Shown here piece by piece: positions 47,408 to 55,650 of a DNA stretch of 64,000 nt; the stretch's first letter is position 1, and each line of letters begins with the position of its first letter. The notes under the pieces are model-generated. The model was not told the origin of the DNA, ran no database searches, and worked only from the letters and a program-made list of their open reading frames with translations. The position numbers and the translations under genes are program-made. The DNA is taken from NCBI RefSeq assembly GCF_003122325.1, contig NZ_QFBC01000018.1, positions 62,001 through 126,000 of the forward strand, in the 5' to 3' direction. Origin of the DNA: Rhizobium album (GTDB taxonomy: Bacteria > Pseudomonadota > Alphaproteobacteria > Rhizobiales > Rhizobiaceae).

Positions 47408-48115
47408 ATGGCAACGCCGCTTGTCGTTTCGGAAGTCTTCAAGAGTTTCACCATGCACCTGCGCGACGGGCTGACCCTGCCCGTCGTCGCCAATGCCTCC
47501 TTCTCGGTCGCCAGCGGCGAATGCGTCGTGCTCGGTGGGCCATCGGGCGTGGGCAAAAGCTCGATCCTGAAAATGCTCTACGGCAATTACAGCGTCGATG
47601 CCGGGCAGATCCTCATCAAGCACAAGGACAAGGTCGTGGACGCCGCCTCGGCCGATCCCCGCATGGTGCTGGATATCCGGCGGCACACGCTGGGTTACGT
47701 CAGCCAGTTCCTGCGCACCGTGCCGCGTGTGGCGGCACTCGACGTCGTTGCCGAACCGCTGGTCTCGCGCGGCGAGGATTCCATCGAAGCCCGCCGCAAG
47801 GCCGGCCAGCTGCTGGAAGCCCTCAACCTGCCGAAGCCGCTCTGGCAATTGCCGCCGGCGACGTTTTCCGGCGGCGAGCAGCAGCGCGTCAACATCGCCC
47901 GCGGTTTCATCACCGATCATGCCGTCCTGCTGCTGGACGAACCCACGGCCTCGCTCGACGCGATGAACCGTGCCGTCGTCATCGAAATGATCCGGGAGAA
48001 GAAGAAGGCGGGCGTCGCTCTACTCGGCATCTTCCACGACGAGGAGGTGCGTGATGCGGTTGCCGACCGGATTATCGACGTCTCGCATTTTTCACCACGT
48101 CGGGCTGCCGCCTGA
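47408..48115 (+). CDS. phnL: C-P lyase-associated ABC-type ATPase PhnL
   Basis: ATPase of 235 aa partnering PhnK. Walker A VLGGPSGVGKSSILKMLYGN, Q-loop TLGYVSQFLRTVPRV, signature FSGGEQQRVNIARGFITDHA, Walker B VLLLDEPTASLDAMNRAVVI and H-loop LLGIFHDEEVRDAVADRIID (His shifted as usual in PhnL). Begins 18 bases after phnK. It is the last phn gene here: phnM, phnN and phnCDE are not in the window. Confidence 0.95.
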   Translation: MATPLVVSEVFKSFTMHLRDGLTLPVVANASFSVASGECVVLGGPSGVGKSSILKMLYGNYSVDAGQILIKHKDKVVDAASADPRMVLDIRRHTLGYVSQFLRTVPRVAALDVVAEPLVSRGEDSIEARRKAGQLLEALNLPKPLWQLPPATFSGGEQQRVNIARGFITDHAVLLLDEPTASLDAMNRAVVIEMIREKKKAGVALLGIFHDEEVRDAVADRIIDVSHFSPRRAAA

Positions 48116-48159
48116 TTTTTTGTGGCGGAGACCGGGTCTTGATGATAACGGCCCCTCCC

Positions 48160-48182
48160 CCCTCCCCGCCTGAAGGGGAGGG
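48160..48182. repeat. Inverted repeat (8-bp stem) in the phnL-peptide importer gap
   Basis: CCCTCCCC, 7-base loop, GGGGAGGG. The stretch resembles the short C-rich/G-rich palindromes common between rhizobial genes. It probably ends the phn transcript, but there is no T-run. The rest of the 267-base gap holds no gene I can support. It does contain a G+C-rich stretch (48185-48300) that looks non-coding. Confidence 0.6.
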
Positions 48183-48382
48183 TGATTGACCCTTGCTGGC
48201 CCGCGTGGCCGAAGCAGGCTGTTGCGCTCCGCAGCCATGCCGCGTTATGAAATGTTTGCCCGGCGCTGAGGGAAGGAATTCCCATTCCTGTTCGAAGCGA
48301 TTGGCAAGGCACAGAATGCCGAAGTTTATTTGGCACTTGCGGCGCTCCATCGGGCGCCCGATCTTGTGGAGCGAGATTTTTC

Positions 48383-49990
48383 ATGGACCACGCCGTTTCC
48401 CGCCGCTTTGTTCTCCAATCCACGGCGCTGTTGCTCGCCTCGACGGCGCTGTCGTCGAAAGCCCTGGCGCAGGATGCGCCGGCCGGCGGGCGCCTGGTGG
48501 TTGCCGCCGATTCCGAGCCGAAGAGCCTCAATCCGGCCATCGTCGCATCCAACGGTGTCTTCTTCATCGCCAGCAAGGTGATCGAACCGCTGGCCGAAGC
48601 CTCCTTCGATGGCGAGAACGGCCTTGCGCCGCGGCTTGCTACCCATTGGGAAGGCTCCGAGGACGGTCTTTCCGTCACCTTCAAGCTCAGGGAAGGCGTG
48701 AAATGGCATGATGGCAAGCCTTTCACCTCCGCCGACGTCGCCTTCTCGGCACTGCAAATCTGGAAGCCGTTGCAGAATCTCGGCCGGATCGTCTTCGCCA
48801 ATCTCGAAACGGTGGAAACGCCCGACGATCACACCGCCATCTTCCGTTTTTCCAAGCCGACGCCGCTGCAGCTGGTCCGCAACGCTTTGCCGGCCGTCAC
48901 CAGCGTCGTCGCCAAGCATATCTTCGACGGCACCGATATCGCCAAGAATCCGGCCAACAACCAGCTCGTCGGTACCGGCCCGTTCAAGCTCGCGGAATAC
49001 AAGCCCGGCGAATATTACCGGCTGGAGCGCAATCCCGATTATTGGGGCGAAGGCCAGCCGAAGCTTAACGAGGTGATCTACCGCGTGCTGCCGGACCGCG
49101 CCGCCGCCGGATCGGCGCTGGAAGCGGAAGAAATTCAGCTGGCGGCTTTCTCCGCCGTGCCGCTGGCTGATCTCGACCGCATTTCCAAGGTGCCGGGCAT
49201 CAAGGTGGTGACGAAGGGATATGAGGCGCTGACCTATCAGCTGGTCGTCGAGATCAACCATCGCCGCAAGGAACTTGCCGATCTGAAGGTGCGGCGGGCG
49301 ATCGCCCATGCGATCGACAAGAAATTCGTGGTCGATACCATCTTCCTCGGTTACGCCACCGCCTCGACCGGGCCGGTGCCGAAGAATGCTCCGGAATTTT
49401 ACAGCGCCGATGTGCCGGCCTATGATTTCGATGTTGAGAAGGCCAACGCCCTGCTCGACGAGGCCGGATATCCGCGCGGCGCCGATGGCACCCGTTTTGC
49501 GCTGAAACTTCTGCCCGCGCCTTATTTCAACGAGACAAGGCAGTTCGGCGATTATCTGCGCCAGGCGCTGGCCGCGGTCGGCATCGATGCGGAATTGGTG
49601 AACAATGACGCGGCGGCGCACCAGAAGGCGGTTTATACCGACCATGCCTTCGACCTCGCCGTGGCGCCGCCGGTTTTTCGCGGCGATCCGGCGATCTCCA
49701 CCACAATTCTGGTGCAATCGGGCATTCCCGCCGGCGTCGGTTTTTCCAACCAGGGCGGTTACGCCAGCGCGGAGATCGACGGTGTCATCGCCACGGCGGC
49801 ACAGACCATCGATGCCAAGGCGAGGACGTTGCTCTATAATGACTTCCAGCGGCTCGTCGTCGAGGATCTGCCGTTGATCAATGTCGCCGAATGGGGCTTC
49901 ATCACGGTGGCGCGCGATACGGTGCTCAACGTCGCCAACAATCCGCGATGGGCGGTGTCGAATTGGGCGGATACGGCCCTGCAGGCGTGA
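48383..49990 (+). CDS. Peptide/opine-type ABC importer binding protein (family 5)
   Basis: Periplasmic binding protein of 535 aa of the OppA/DppA family. It has a Tat-like signal: MDHAVSRRFVLQSTALLLAS with SRRFVLQ, cleavage at ALA-Q. Family motifs: EPKSLNPAIVASNGVFFIAS, VTFKLREGVKWHDGKPFTSA, NQLVGTGPFKLAEYKPGEYY and KVRRAIAHAIDKKFVVDTIF. It heads a five-gene Opp/Dpp-type importer operon with ATGA/GTGA overlaps between the last genes. It follows the C-P lyase genes after 267 bases. The ligand is unknown: peptides, opines, nickel or other modified amino acids are all possible. Confidence 0.92.
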   Translation: MDHAVSRRFVLQSTALLLASTALSSKALAQDAPAGGRLVVAADSEPKSLNPAIVASNGVFFIASKVIEPLAEASFDGENGLAPRLATHWEGSEDGLSVTFKLREGVKWHDGKPFTSADVAFSALQIWKPLQNLGRIVFANLETVETPDDHTAIFRFSKPTPLQLVRNALPAVTSVVAKHIFDGTDIAKNPANNQLVGTGPFKLAEYKPGEYYRLERNPDYWGEGQPKLNEVIYRVLPDRAAAGSALEAEEIQLAAFSAVPLADLDRISKVPGIKVVTKGYEALTYQLVVEINHRRKELADLKVRRAIAHAIDKKFVVDTIFLGYATASTGPVPKNAPEFYSADVPAYDFDVEKANALLDEAGYPRGADGTRFALKLLPAPYFNETRQFGDYLRQALAAVGIDAELVNNDAAAHQKAVYTDHAFDLAVAPPVFRGDPAISTTILVQSGIPAGVGFSNQGGYASAEIDGVIATAAQTIDAKARTLLYNDFQRLVVEDLPLINVAEWGFITVARDTVLNVANNPRWAVSNWADTALQA

Positions 49991-50030
49991 CGGGTTTTCT
50001 GCCCGTTCTTATCCGGGAGTGACATCGGAC

Positions 50031-51020
50031 ATGAAGCGGGCCATGCTCTTGCTGAGACGTCGGGCGATCAGCAGCATTCCGGTGCTGCTGATCGTCATCG
50101 TCTTCACCTTCCTGCTCTTGGAATCCGCCTCCGGCGATGCCGTCGATGCCTATCTGGTGTCGATCGGCGGCGGCGATGCCGCGCTGGTGCAGTCGCTGCG
50201 GCAGTCCTACGGCCTCGACCAGGGCATGGCGACGCGGCTGTGGCTGTATTTTTCGGCGCTTTTGCGCTTCGATCTCGGCTGGTCGGTCGCCTTCGACCGG
50301 CCTGTGCTCGGGCTGATCCTCGAACGCCTGCCCAACACGCTGCTGTTGATGGGCAGCGCCACCGCCCTCTCTTTCTGTCTCGGCTCGCTGCTCGGCATCG
50401 TCGCCGGCGCCCGGCCGGACAGTTTTCGCGATCGCTTCCTGTCGATCGGTTCCCTCCTGCTTTACGCCATACCGGGCTTCTGGCTGGGGCTGGTGCTCGT
50501 CATCGTCTTTGCCGTCAACCTGCGCTGGCTGCCGACATCCGGCATCGAGACGATCGCCTCCGGCAAGCAGGGTCTTGCCCGCGCCATGGATATCGGCAAG
50601 CACCTGATCCTGCCGGTGAGTGCGCTCGGATTCATCTATCTGGCGCTGTTCCTTCGGGTGATGCGTGCCGGCATGGTGGAGACGTGGCGGATGGATTTCG
50701 TGCTGTTTGCCCGTTCCAAGGGGCTTTCGCGTCTGCGCATCGTGCTGCGGCATGTGGCGCGCAATGCACTGTTGCCGCTGGTGACGGTTCTCGGCCTGCA
50801 ATCGGCGGCGATGCTGGGCGGCAGCGTGGTGATCGAAAGCGTCTTTGCCATCCCCGGTTTCGGCCGGCTGGCGCAGGAGGCCGTCAACGGCCGCGATGCG
50901 CCGCTGCTGATGGGCATCATCATCGTCAGCGCCGTCTCCGTCATTTTCGTCAATCTGGTCGTCGATATCGCCTATGCGTTTCTCGATCCGCGGGTGGGCG
51001 CTTCGGAGGCAGGGGCATGA
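50031..51020 (+). CDS. Peptide ABC importer permease (DppB class)
   Basis: Permease of 329 aa. First helix AISSIPVLLIVIVFTFLLLE, then SASGDAVDAYLVSIGGGDAA and the family-typical short cytoplasmic loop GLDQGMATRLWLYFSALLRF. The EAA region is ARSKGLSRLRIVLRHVARNA. It ends FLDPRVGASEAGA. ATG at 50031 with the site CGGGAGT. Coupled to the next permease by ATGA overlap. Confidence 0.93.
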   Translation: MKRAMLLLRRRAISSIPVLLIVIVFTFLLLESASGDAVDAYLVSIGGGDAALVQSLRQSYGLDQGMATRLWLYFSALLRFDLGWSVAFDRPVLGLILERLPNTLLLMGSATALSFCLGSLLGIVAGARPDSFRDRFLSIGSLLLYAIPGFWLGLVLVIVFAVNLRWLPTSGIETIASGKQGLARAMDIGKHLILPVSALGFIYLALFLRVMRAGMVETWRMDFVLFARSKGLSRLRIVLRHVARNALLPLVTVLGLQSAAMLGGSVVIESVFAIPGFGRLAQEAVNGRDAPLLMGIIIVSAVSVIFVNLVVDIAYAFLDPRVGASEAGA

Positions 51021-51847
51021 GCTTTTTCACCCGCCTGCTTCGCTCGCCCGAAGGGGCGTTCGGGATGATTATCCTGGCTGCTCTGGTGCTGGTTGCGCTC
51101 CTGGCGCCGATCCTGTTTCCCGGCGATCCGTTGCGCATTGCCGGCCCGGCCCTGCTACCGCCGTTTTCCGATCCCGCCCTGCCGCTCGGGACCGACCGTC
51201 TCGGTCGCGACGTGCTCGCCGGCCTGATGCATGGTGCCCGCACCTCGCTGACGGTCGGCATCGCCGCTGCGCTGATGGCCATCGTGCTGGGTGCTCTTGT
51301 CGGGACCGCAGCCGGCTTTGCCGGCGGGCTCATCGACGAGGCGTTGATGCGGGTCGTCGACGCTTTCCAGATCGTCCCGAGTTTCCTTCTGGCTCTGGCG
51401 ATCGTCAGCGTCGTCGGCCCGTCCCTGCCGGTGGTGATCGCCGCGATTGCGCTGGGTGCCTGGGCCGATCCGGCGCGGCTGACGCGGGCTCAGGTGCTCT
51501 CCATCCGCGAGCGCGATTACGTCGCGGCCGCAGAGGTCATCGGCATGCACCCGCTGGAAATCGCCCTGAAGCAGGTATTGCCCAATGCCCTGCCGCCGGT
51601 GCTCGCCCTGACGTCGGTGATCGTCGCCGCGGCGATCCTGACGGAAGCGGCCCTTTCCTTTCTCGGGCTCGGCGATCCCAATGTCGTCACCTGGGGATCG
51701 ATGATCGCGGAAGGACGCAACGTCATCCGCTCGGCGGCCTTCCTGTCCATTGCCCCCGGCCTGGCGCTGGTCGTCACCGTCATCGGCGTCTATCTCTTCA
51801 GCGAGGCTTTGAGCCGGGTGATTGCTGGCGGGAGGGCGCGACCATGA
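51017..51847 (+). CDS. Peptide ABC importer permease (DppC class)
   Basis: Permease of 276 aa, short form. It has MIILAALVLVALLAPILFPG, then PLGTDRLGRDVLAGLMHGAR (the LGTDxxGRDxxS motif). The EAA loop is RERDYVAAAEVIGMHPLEIA and the C-terminal region is GLGDPNVVTWGSMIAEGRNV. ATG at 51017 overlapping the previous stop. The stop overlaps the next ATPase start. Confidence 0.93.
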   Translation: MSFFTRLLRSPEGAFGMIILAALVLVALLAPILFPGDPLRIAGPALLPPFSDPALPLGTDRLGRDVLAGLMHGARTSLTVGIAAALMAIVLGALVGTAAGFAGGLIDEALMRVVDAFQIVPSFLLALAIVSVVGPSLPVVIAAIALGAWADPARLTRAQVLSIRERDYVAAAEVIGMHPLEIALKQVLPNALPPVLALTSVIVAAAILTEAALSFLGLGDPNVVTWGSMIAEGRNVIRSAAFLSIAPGLALVVTVIGVYLFSEALSRVIAGGRARP

Positions 51848-52623
51848 CCGATCTGCTTGCGACGATCCGCCGGTTATCCGTCGCTTATGGCGATGTCGAT
51901 GCGGTGCGTGGCCTGAGTTTCGACATCAGGCTCGGCGAGCGGCTGGCGATCATCGGCGAAAGCGGTTCCGGCAAAAGCACGTTTGCACGAGCGATCGCCG
52001 GCCTGCTGCCGCCGCGGGCGAGCCTGTCGGGCGAAATGGACTGGCCTTGTTTCGGCAGGCCGCCCCTGCCCGGCCGCGATCTCGGCTTCGTGTTCCAGGA
52101 TCCCGGCTCCAGCCTCAACCCGGTGCTGACGATCGGCGAACAGATTGCCGAAGGGGCGCGCCGTCACCTCGGCTACTCGGCCTCCGAAGCCTGGCAGCGG
52201 GCGCGCGAGCTTGCGGGGCGGGTTTACCTGCCGCAGCCGGACACGATCCTGAACGCCTTCCCGCATCAGCTTTCCGGTGGCCAGAAGCAACGGGTGGCGA
52301 TTGCCGCCGCCATTTCCAGCCGCCCGAGGTTTCTGATCGCCGACGAGGTGACGAGCGCGCTCGACATGGTTGTGCAGGCGGAGATCGTCAGCCTGCTGCG
52401 CCGGCTTGTGGCGGAGGATGGCATGACGCTGCTGTTCATCACCCACGATATCGCGCTGGCATCGAGCTTCGCCGATCGCATCGTGGTTTTTCGCAACGGT
52501 GAACTGGTGGAGATCGGTGCCGCGAAGGCGGTCGTTTCGCGTCCGGCCGATGTCTATACGGCGGAGCTGATCGCTGGGCATATCGATTTCACCACGCCGC
52601 GCCTGGTCGAGGACATGCCGTGA
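51844..52623 (+). CDS. Peptide ABC importer ATPase (DppD class)
   Basis: ATPase of 259 aa, lacking the long oligopeptide C-terminal extension seen in many DppD proteins. Walker [22 protein letters not shown]-loop DLGFVFQDPGSSLNPVLTIG, signature LSGGQKQRVAIAAAISSRPR, Walker B FLIADEVTSALDMVVQAEIV and H-loop LFITHDIALA. Coupled on both sides by 4-base overlaps. Note EVTSALD in place of the usual EPTSALD. Confidence 0.92.
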   Translation: MTDLLATIRRLSVAYGDVDAVRGLSFDIRLGERLAIIGESGSGKSTFARAIAGLLPPRASLSGEMDWPCFGRPPLPGRDLGFVFQDPGSSLNPVLTIGEQIAEGARRHLGYSASEAWQRARELAGRVYLPQPDTILNAFPHQLSGGQKQRVAIAAAISSRPRFLIADEVTSALDMVVQAEIVSLLRRLVAEDGMTLLFITHDIALASSFADRIVVFRNGELVEIGAAKAVVSRPADVYTAELIAGHIDFTTPRLVEDMP

Positions 52624-53411
52624 CGGAGCCGCTTCTGGAAATATCCGGCCTGAGCAAAACCTTCGTCAGCGGTGGCCGGCGCGTTTCGGCGGTGGAGAGC
52701 GTGTCGTTCGATATCCGGCCGGGCGAGACCGTTGGGCTGGTCGGCGGTTCCGGCAGCGGCAAGTCGACGCTGGCGCGGCTTCTTCTGCGCCTGACGCCGC
52801 CGGAGAGCGGTCGGATCCGTTTCGAAGGCAAGGATTGGCTCGACCTGTCCGGCAACGCCCTGCGCCGGGCGCGAGCGCGGCTGCAGATGGTTTTCCAGGA
52901 TCCGCTGGCCGCCTTCAATCCGCGGGCGACGGTGGCGGATGTGCTGATGGACCCGCTTCGCATTCATGGAACTGTCGTTCCGGCCGCCCGGCCAAAGGAG
53001 GTCGAGCGCCTGCTGGAGCGTGTCGGGCTGCCTTCCGCGCTTGCCGAGCGCTCGGTTCTGGACGTCTCCGGCGGCCAGCGGCAGCGTGTCGCCATTGCCC
53101 GGGCGCTTGCCACCCGGCCGGCGCTGATCGTGCTGGATGAGGCGGTTTCGGCTCTCGATGTCTCGGTGCGCCGCAAGGTGCTGGAACTGCTGGTGGCGTT
53201 GCAGAAGGAGAACGGCCTCGCCTATCTCTTCATTTCCCACGACCTTGCGGTCGTTCGTGCCGTTTCCCATCGGGTTCTGGTGATGGATGCCGGGCGGATC
53301 GTCGAGGCGGCAACGGCAAGCCGAATCATCGAAGACCCGCAATCGGATGCGGCGAAAGCATTGGTGAGAGCCGTGCCGAAGCTCGAAAGTGAAAATGACG
53401 CGGCGACATAA
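52620..53411 (+). CDS. Peptide ABC importer ATPase (DppF class)
   Basis: ATPase of 263 aa. Walker A VGGSGSGKSTLARLLLRLTP, Q-loop LQMVFQDPLAAFNPRATVAD, signature [20 protein letters not shown], Walker B LIVLDEAVSALDVSVRRKVL and H-loop [20 protein letters not shown]. Start GTG overlapping the previous stop (GTGA). Last gene of the importer operon, followed by a hairpin. Confidence 0.92.
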   Translation: MTEPLLEISGLSKTFVSGGRRVSAVESVSFDIRPGETVGLVGGSGSGKSTLARLLLRLTPPESGRIRFEGKDWLDLSGNALRRARARLQMVFQDPLAAFNPRATVADVLMDPLRIHGTVVPAARPKEVERLLERVGLPSALAERSVLDVSGGQRQRVAIARALATRPALIVLDEAVSALDVSVRRKVLELLVALQKENGLAYLFISHDLAVVRAVSHRVLVMDAGRIVEAATASRIIEDPQSDAAKALVRAVPKLESENDAAT

Positions 53412-53453
53412 GGGCCACGCCATGCGCCGGCCCCTCCCCTCTCGTCATTCTCC

Positions 53454-53478
53454 GGCAAGGGATGTTTGATCCCTCGCC
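53454..53478. terminator. Hairpin between importer operon and MFS gene (convergent)
   Basis: GGC-A-AGGGAT, loop GTTTG, ATCCCT-C-GCC: a 9-bp stem with one internal mismatch. It lies between convergent stops, so it may serve both strands. No strong T-run. Confidence 0.55.
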
Positions 53479-53493
53479 GAAACCCTTCGCGGC

Positions 53494-54771
53494 TCAGGCA
53501 GGCAGCGGCGTTGCCGCCTGTGGCTGCCTGGGCTCGATCAACATCGAGATGACGGCGGCGAGCAGGCCGGTGACCCCGGCGATCAGGAAGGCGATTTCGT
53601 AATTTCCCTGGATCTCGCGCATGAAGCCGCCGAAGAAGGCGGCGCAGGCGGCGCCGACCTGGTGGCCGGCGACGATCCAGCCAAACACCAGCGGGCCGCT
53701 TCGGTCGCCGAAGGCCTCGTTGCTGAGACGCAGCGTCGGCGGCACGGTGGCGATCCAGTCGAGTCCGTAGAGAACCGCAAAGATCGTCAGGCTGGCGACG
53801 GAAAAGCCGGAATAAGGCAGGTACATCAGCGACAGCCCGCGGACGCCGTAATACACGAACAGCAGCTTGCGCGGATCGAAACGATCGGTCAGCCAGCCGG
53901 ACAGCGTCGTGCCGATCAGGTCGAAAATGCCCATGAGCGCAAGGAGGCCGGCTGCCTGGACTTCCGGAATCCCCATGTCGCCGCAAAAGGCGATGAGATG
54001 GGTGCCGACGAGGCCGTTGGTGGTAAAACCGCAGACGAAAAACGTGGCGAACAGATACCAGAAGACGCGGGTGCGGGCGGCCTTGCCGAGCGTCGAAAGC
54101 GTGTTGAGCAGGAAATTGCCGGTCGCCGGCGCTGGCGACACCTCGTCGGCATCGGCGCCGTAGCGCGTCAGGCCGATGGAGGCGGGACGTTCCGGCACCA
54201 GAAGATAGACGAGCGGCAGCAGCGCTGCGGCCGCAATGGCGACGGCGATGGCGACCGGGCGCCAGCCGCCCGACTGGGCGAGCATGGCGAGTACGGGCAG
54301 GAAGACGAGCAGGCCGGTAGCACTGCTCGCCGACATCAGGCCCATGACCAGGCCACGATTGGTCTTGAACCAGCGGTTGACGATGGTCGCGCCGAGAACG
54401 GTCGCCACGGCACCGGTGCCGATGCCGGACATGATGCCCCAGGTGGCGATCAGTTGCCATGGTTGCGTCATACCGAGGCTGAGCAGCGTCGAGCCGGACA
54501 TCAGGAGCAAGGCGCCCATCAATGTCCGGCGCAAGCCGAAGCGCTCCATGAAGGCGGCGGCGAAGGGTCCGGCAAGACCATAAAGAAAGATGCCGATGGC
54601 GGCGGCGGAAGAAATGGTGTCGCGACGCCAGCCGAAGGCTTCCTCCAGCGGCAACATCATCACCGACGGCGCCGAGCGCAGGCCGGAGGAGATGAGAAGC
54701 GCCAGGAAAATAACGCCGACGACAACGAAGGCATATCGCTGGCCGAACGGGCGAGTTCTTGCTATTGTCAT
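53494..54771 (-). CDS. MFS transporter (monocarboxylate/NarK-like permease)
   Basis: Twelve-helix major facilitator of 425 aa. Starts with RYAFVVVGVIFLALLISSGL. The MFS loop motif appears as FMERFGLRRTLMGALLLMSG (loop 2-3), and the second half has the matching loop SGWLTDRFDPRKLLFVYYGV. It resembles the oxalate/formate or monocarboxylate-type group. Substrate unknown. Divergent from a TetR gene with a shared 72-base control region carrying a dyad, so the TetR protein likely represses it. Confidence 0.9.
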   Translation of the reverse strand: MTIARTRPFGQRYAFVVVGVIFLALLISSGLRSAPSVMMLPLEEAFGWRRDTISSAAAIGIFLYGLAGPFAAAFMERFGLRRTLMGALLLMSGSTLLSLGMTQPWQLIATWGIMSGIGTGAVATVLGATIVNRWFKTNRGLVMGLMSASSATGLLVFLPVLAMLAQSGGWRPVAIAVAIAAAALLPLVYLLVPERPASIGLTRYGADADEVSPAPATGNFLLNTLSTLGKAARTRVFWYLFATFFVCGFTTNGLVGTHLIAFCGDMGIPEVQAAGLLALMGIFDLIGTTLSGWLTDRFDPRKLLFVYYGVRGLSLMYLPYSGFSVASLTIFAVLYGLDWIATVPPTLRLSNEAFGDRSGPLVFGWIVAGHQVGAACAAFFGGFMREIQGNYEIAFLIAGVTGLLAAVISMLIEPRQPQAATPLPA

Positions 54772-54778
54772 GTGACCA

Positions 54779-54816
54779 ACCGGTACGTATCTAGAGGATG
54801 TGAATTAGTACGTACC
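54779..54816. promoter_or_regulatory. Candidate TetR operator between MFS and tetR genes
   Basis: GGTACGTA at 54782-54789 and its exact complement TACGTACC at 54809-54816, 19 bases apart, in the 72-base gap between divergent starts. The left arm extends into ACCGGT (54779-54784). Such placement fits dual repression of both genes. Confidence 0.65.
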
Positions 54817-54843
54817 AGTCAGTAACATGTCAAGAGGGTCCTG

Positions 54844-55464
54844 ATGGTTGACGCAGAGTCCATCGATGCCGCATCCGATAGCAAACGGGCCGACGCGCCG
54901 CAGGCACCGCGTGCCGTCGACAAGATTCTGGGCGTTGCGCGGGAGCTGTTTTATCGGAAGGGCATTCGTGCCATCGGTGTCGACGAGATCGTCCGCCGGG
55001 CCGGTGTGACGAAACCCAGCCTCTATCGCAGCTTCTCCTCCAAGGACGAACTGGCGGCGACCTATCTGGAGAATTACGAGCGGGAGTTCTGGAAGCGTTT
55101 CGAGGAAGCGGTCGCCGCTCATCCCGGTGACGCGCGTGCACAAATCATCGCCTACATGACGGGGGTTGCCGCCCGGGCCTTGAAGCAGGACCATCGGGGT
55201 TGCGGCCTGTCGAACGCCGCGGTGGAATATCCCGAGATCGACCACCCTGCCCGGCGGGTCAGCGAAGCCAACAAGCGCCAGTTGAGGAAACGGTTTCGCG
55301 AGAAGGCCGCCGAGATGGGGGCGGCCGATGCCGACGCCCTTGGAGACGGCTTGTTGTTGCTGTTTGAAGGCACCCATATATCCGGCCAGCTTTTCAGGGA
55401 CGATGGCCCCGCCGTCTCATTGGCAGCGAATACGGAGCGGCTGATCGATTCGTTCCTGCGCTGA
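54844..55464 (+). CDS. TetR-family repressor (partner of MFS gene)
   Basis: Regulator of 206 aa. N-terminal helix-turn-helix ILGVARELFYRKGIRAIGVD, EIVRRAGVTKPSLYRSFSSK, DELAATYLENYEREFWKRFE. C-terminal ligand domain with the pattern RGCGLSNAAVEYPEIDHPAR. The same pattern (YGCDLANAAIELKEQGHPAH) occurs in the second TetR protein at 59782, on the other side of repABC, so the two belong to the same subfamily. ATG at 54844. Likely represses the divergent MFS transporter. Confidence 0.92.
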   Translation: MVDAESIDAASDSKRADAPQAPRAVDKILGVARELFYRKGIRAIGVDEIVRRAGVTKPSLYRSFSSKDELAATYLENYEREFWKRFEEAVAAHPGDARAQIIAYMTGVAARALKQDHRGCGLSNAAVEYPEIDHPARRVSEANKRQLRKRFREKAAEMGAADADALGDGLLLLFEGTHISGQLFRDDGPAVSLAANTERLIDSFLR

Positions 55465-55568
55465 GGCGCGCTTCAGCGTTTACATGCTGTTTTCCGAGCC
55501 ATGACAGGGAGTTTCCTGGGTAAAAGTGCCGCAAAAGGTCCGAAAACCTGGCCAAAATCCTAAATTCC

Positions 55569-55633
55569 TTGTCACTCTGGCAGAATCGGGCGATAGTGAC
55601 GATAATTTCCTTCTAATTGGAAAATATCGTCAC
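55569..55633 (+). promoter_or_regulatory. repABC promoter and RepA-type operator
   Basis: A -35 box TTGTCA (55569-55574), a 17-base spacer and a -10 box GATAGT (55592-55597). The large inverted repeat GTGACGATAATTTCC (55596-55610) / GGAAAATATCGTCAC (55619-55633) overlaps the -10 box and probable start point. The arms match over 14 of 15 positions. RepA of repABC replicons is known to repress its own operon at such sites. The repeat ends 17 bases before the repA ATG. Confidence 0.75.
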
Positions 55634-55650
55634 CGAGGCCTTCGGAAGAA

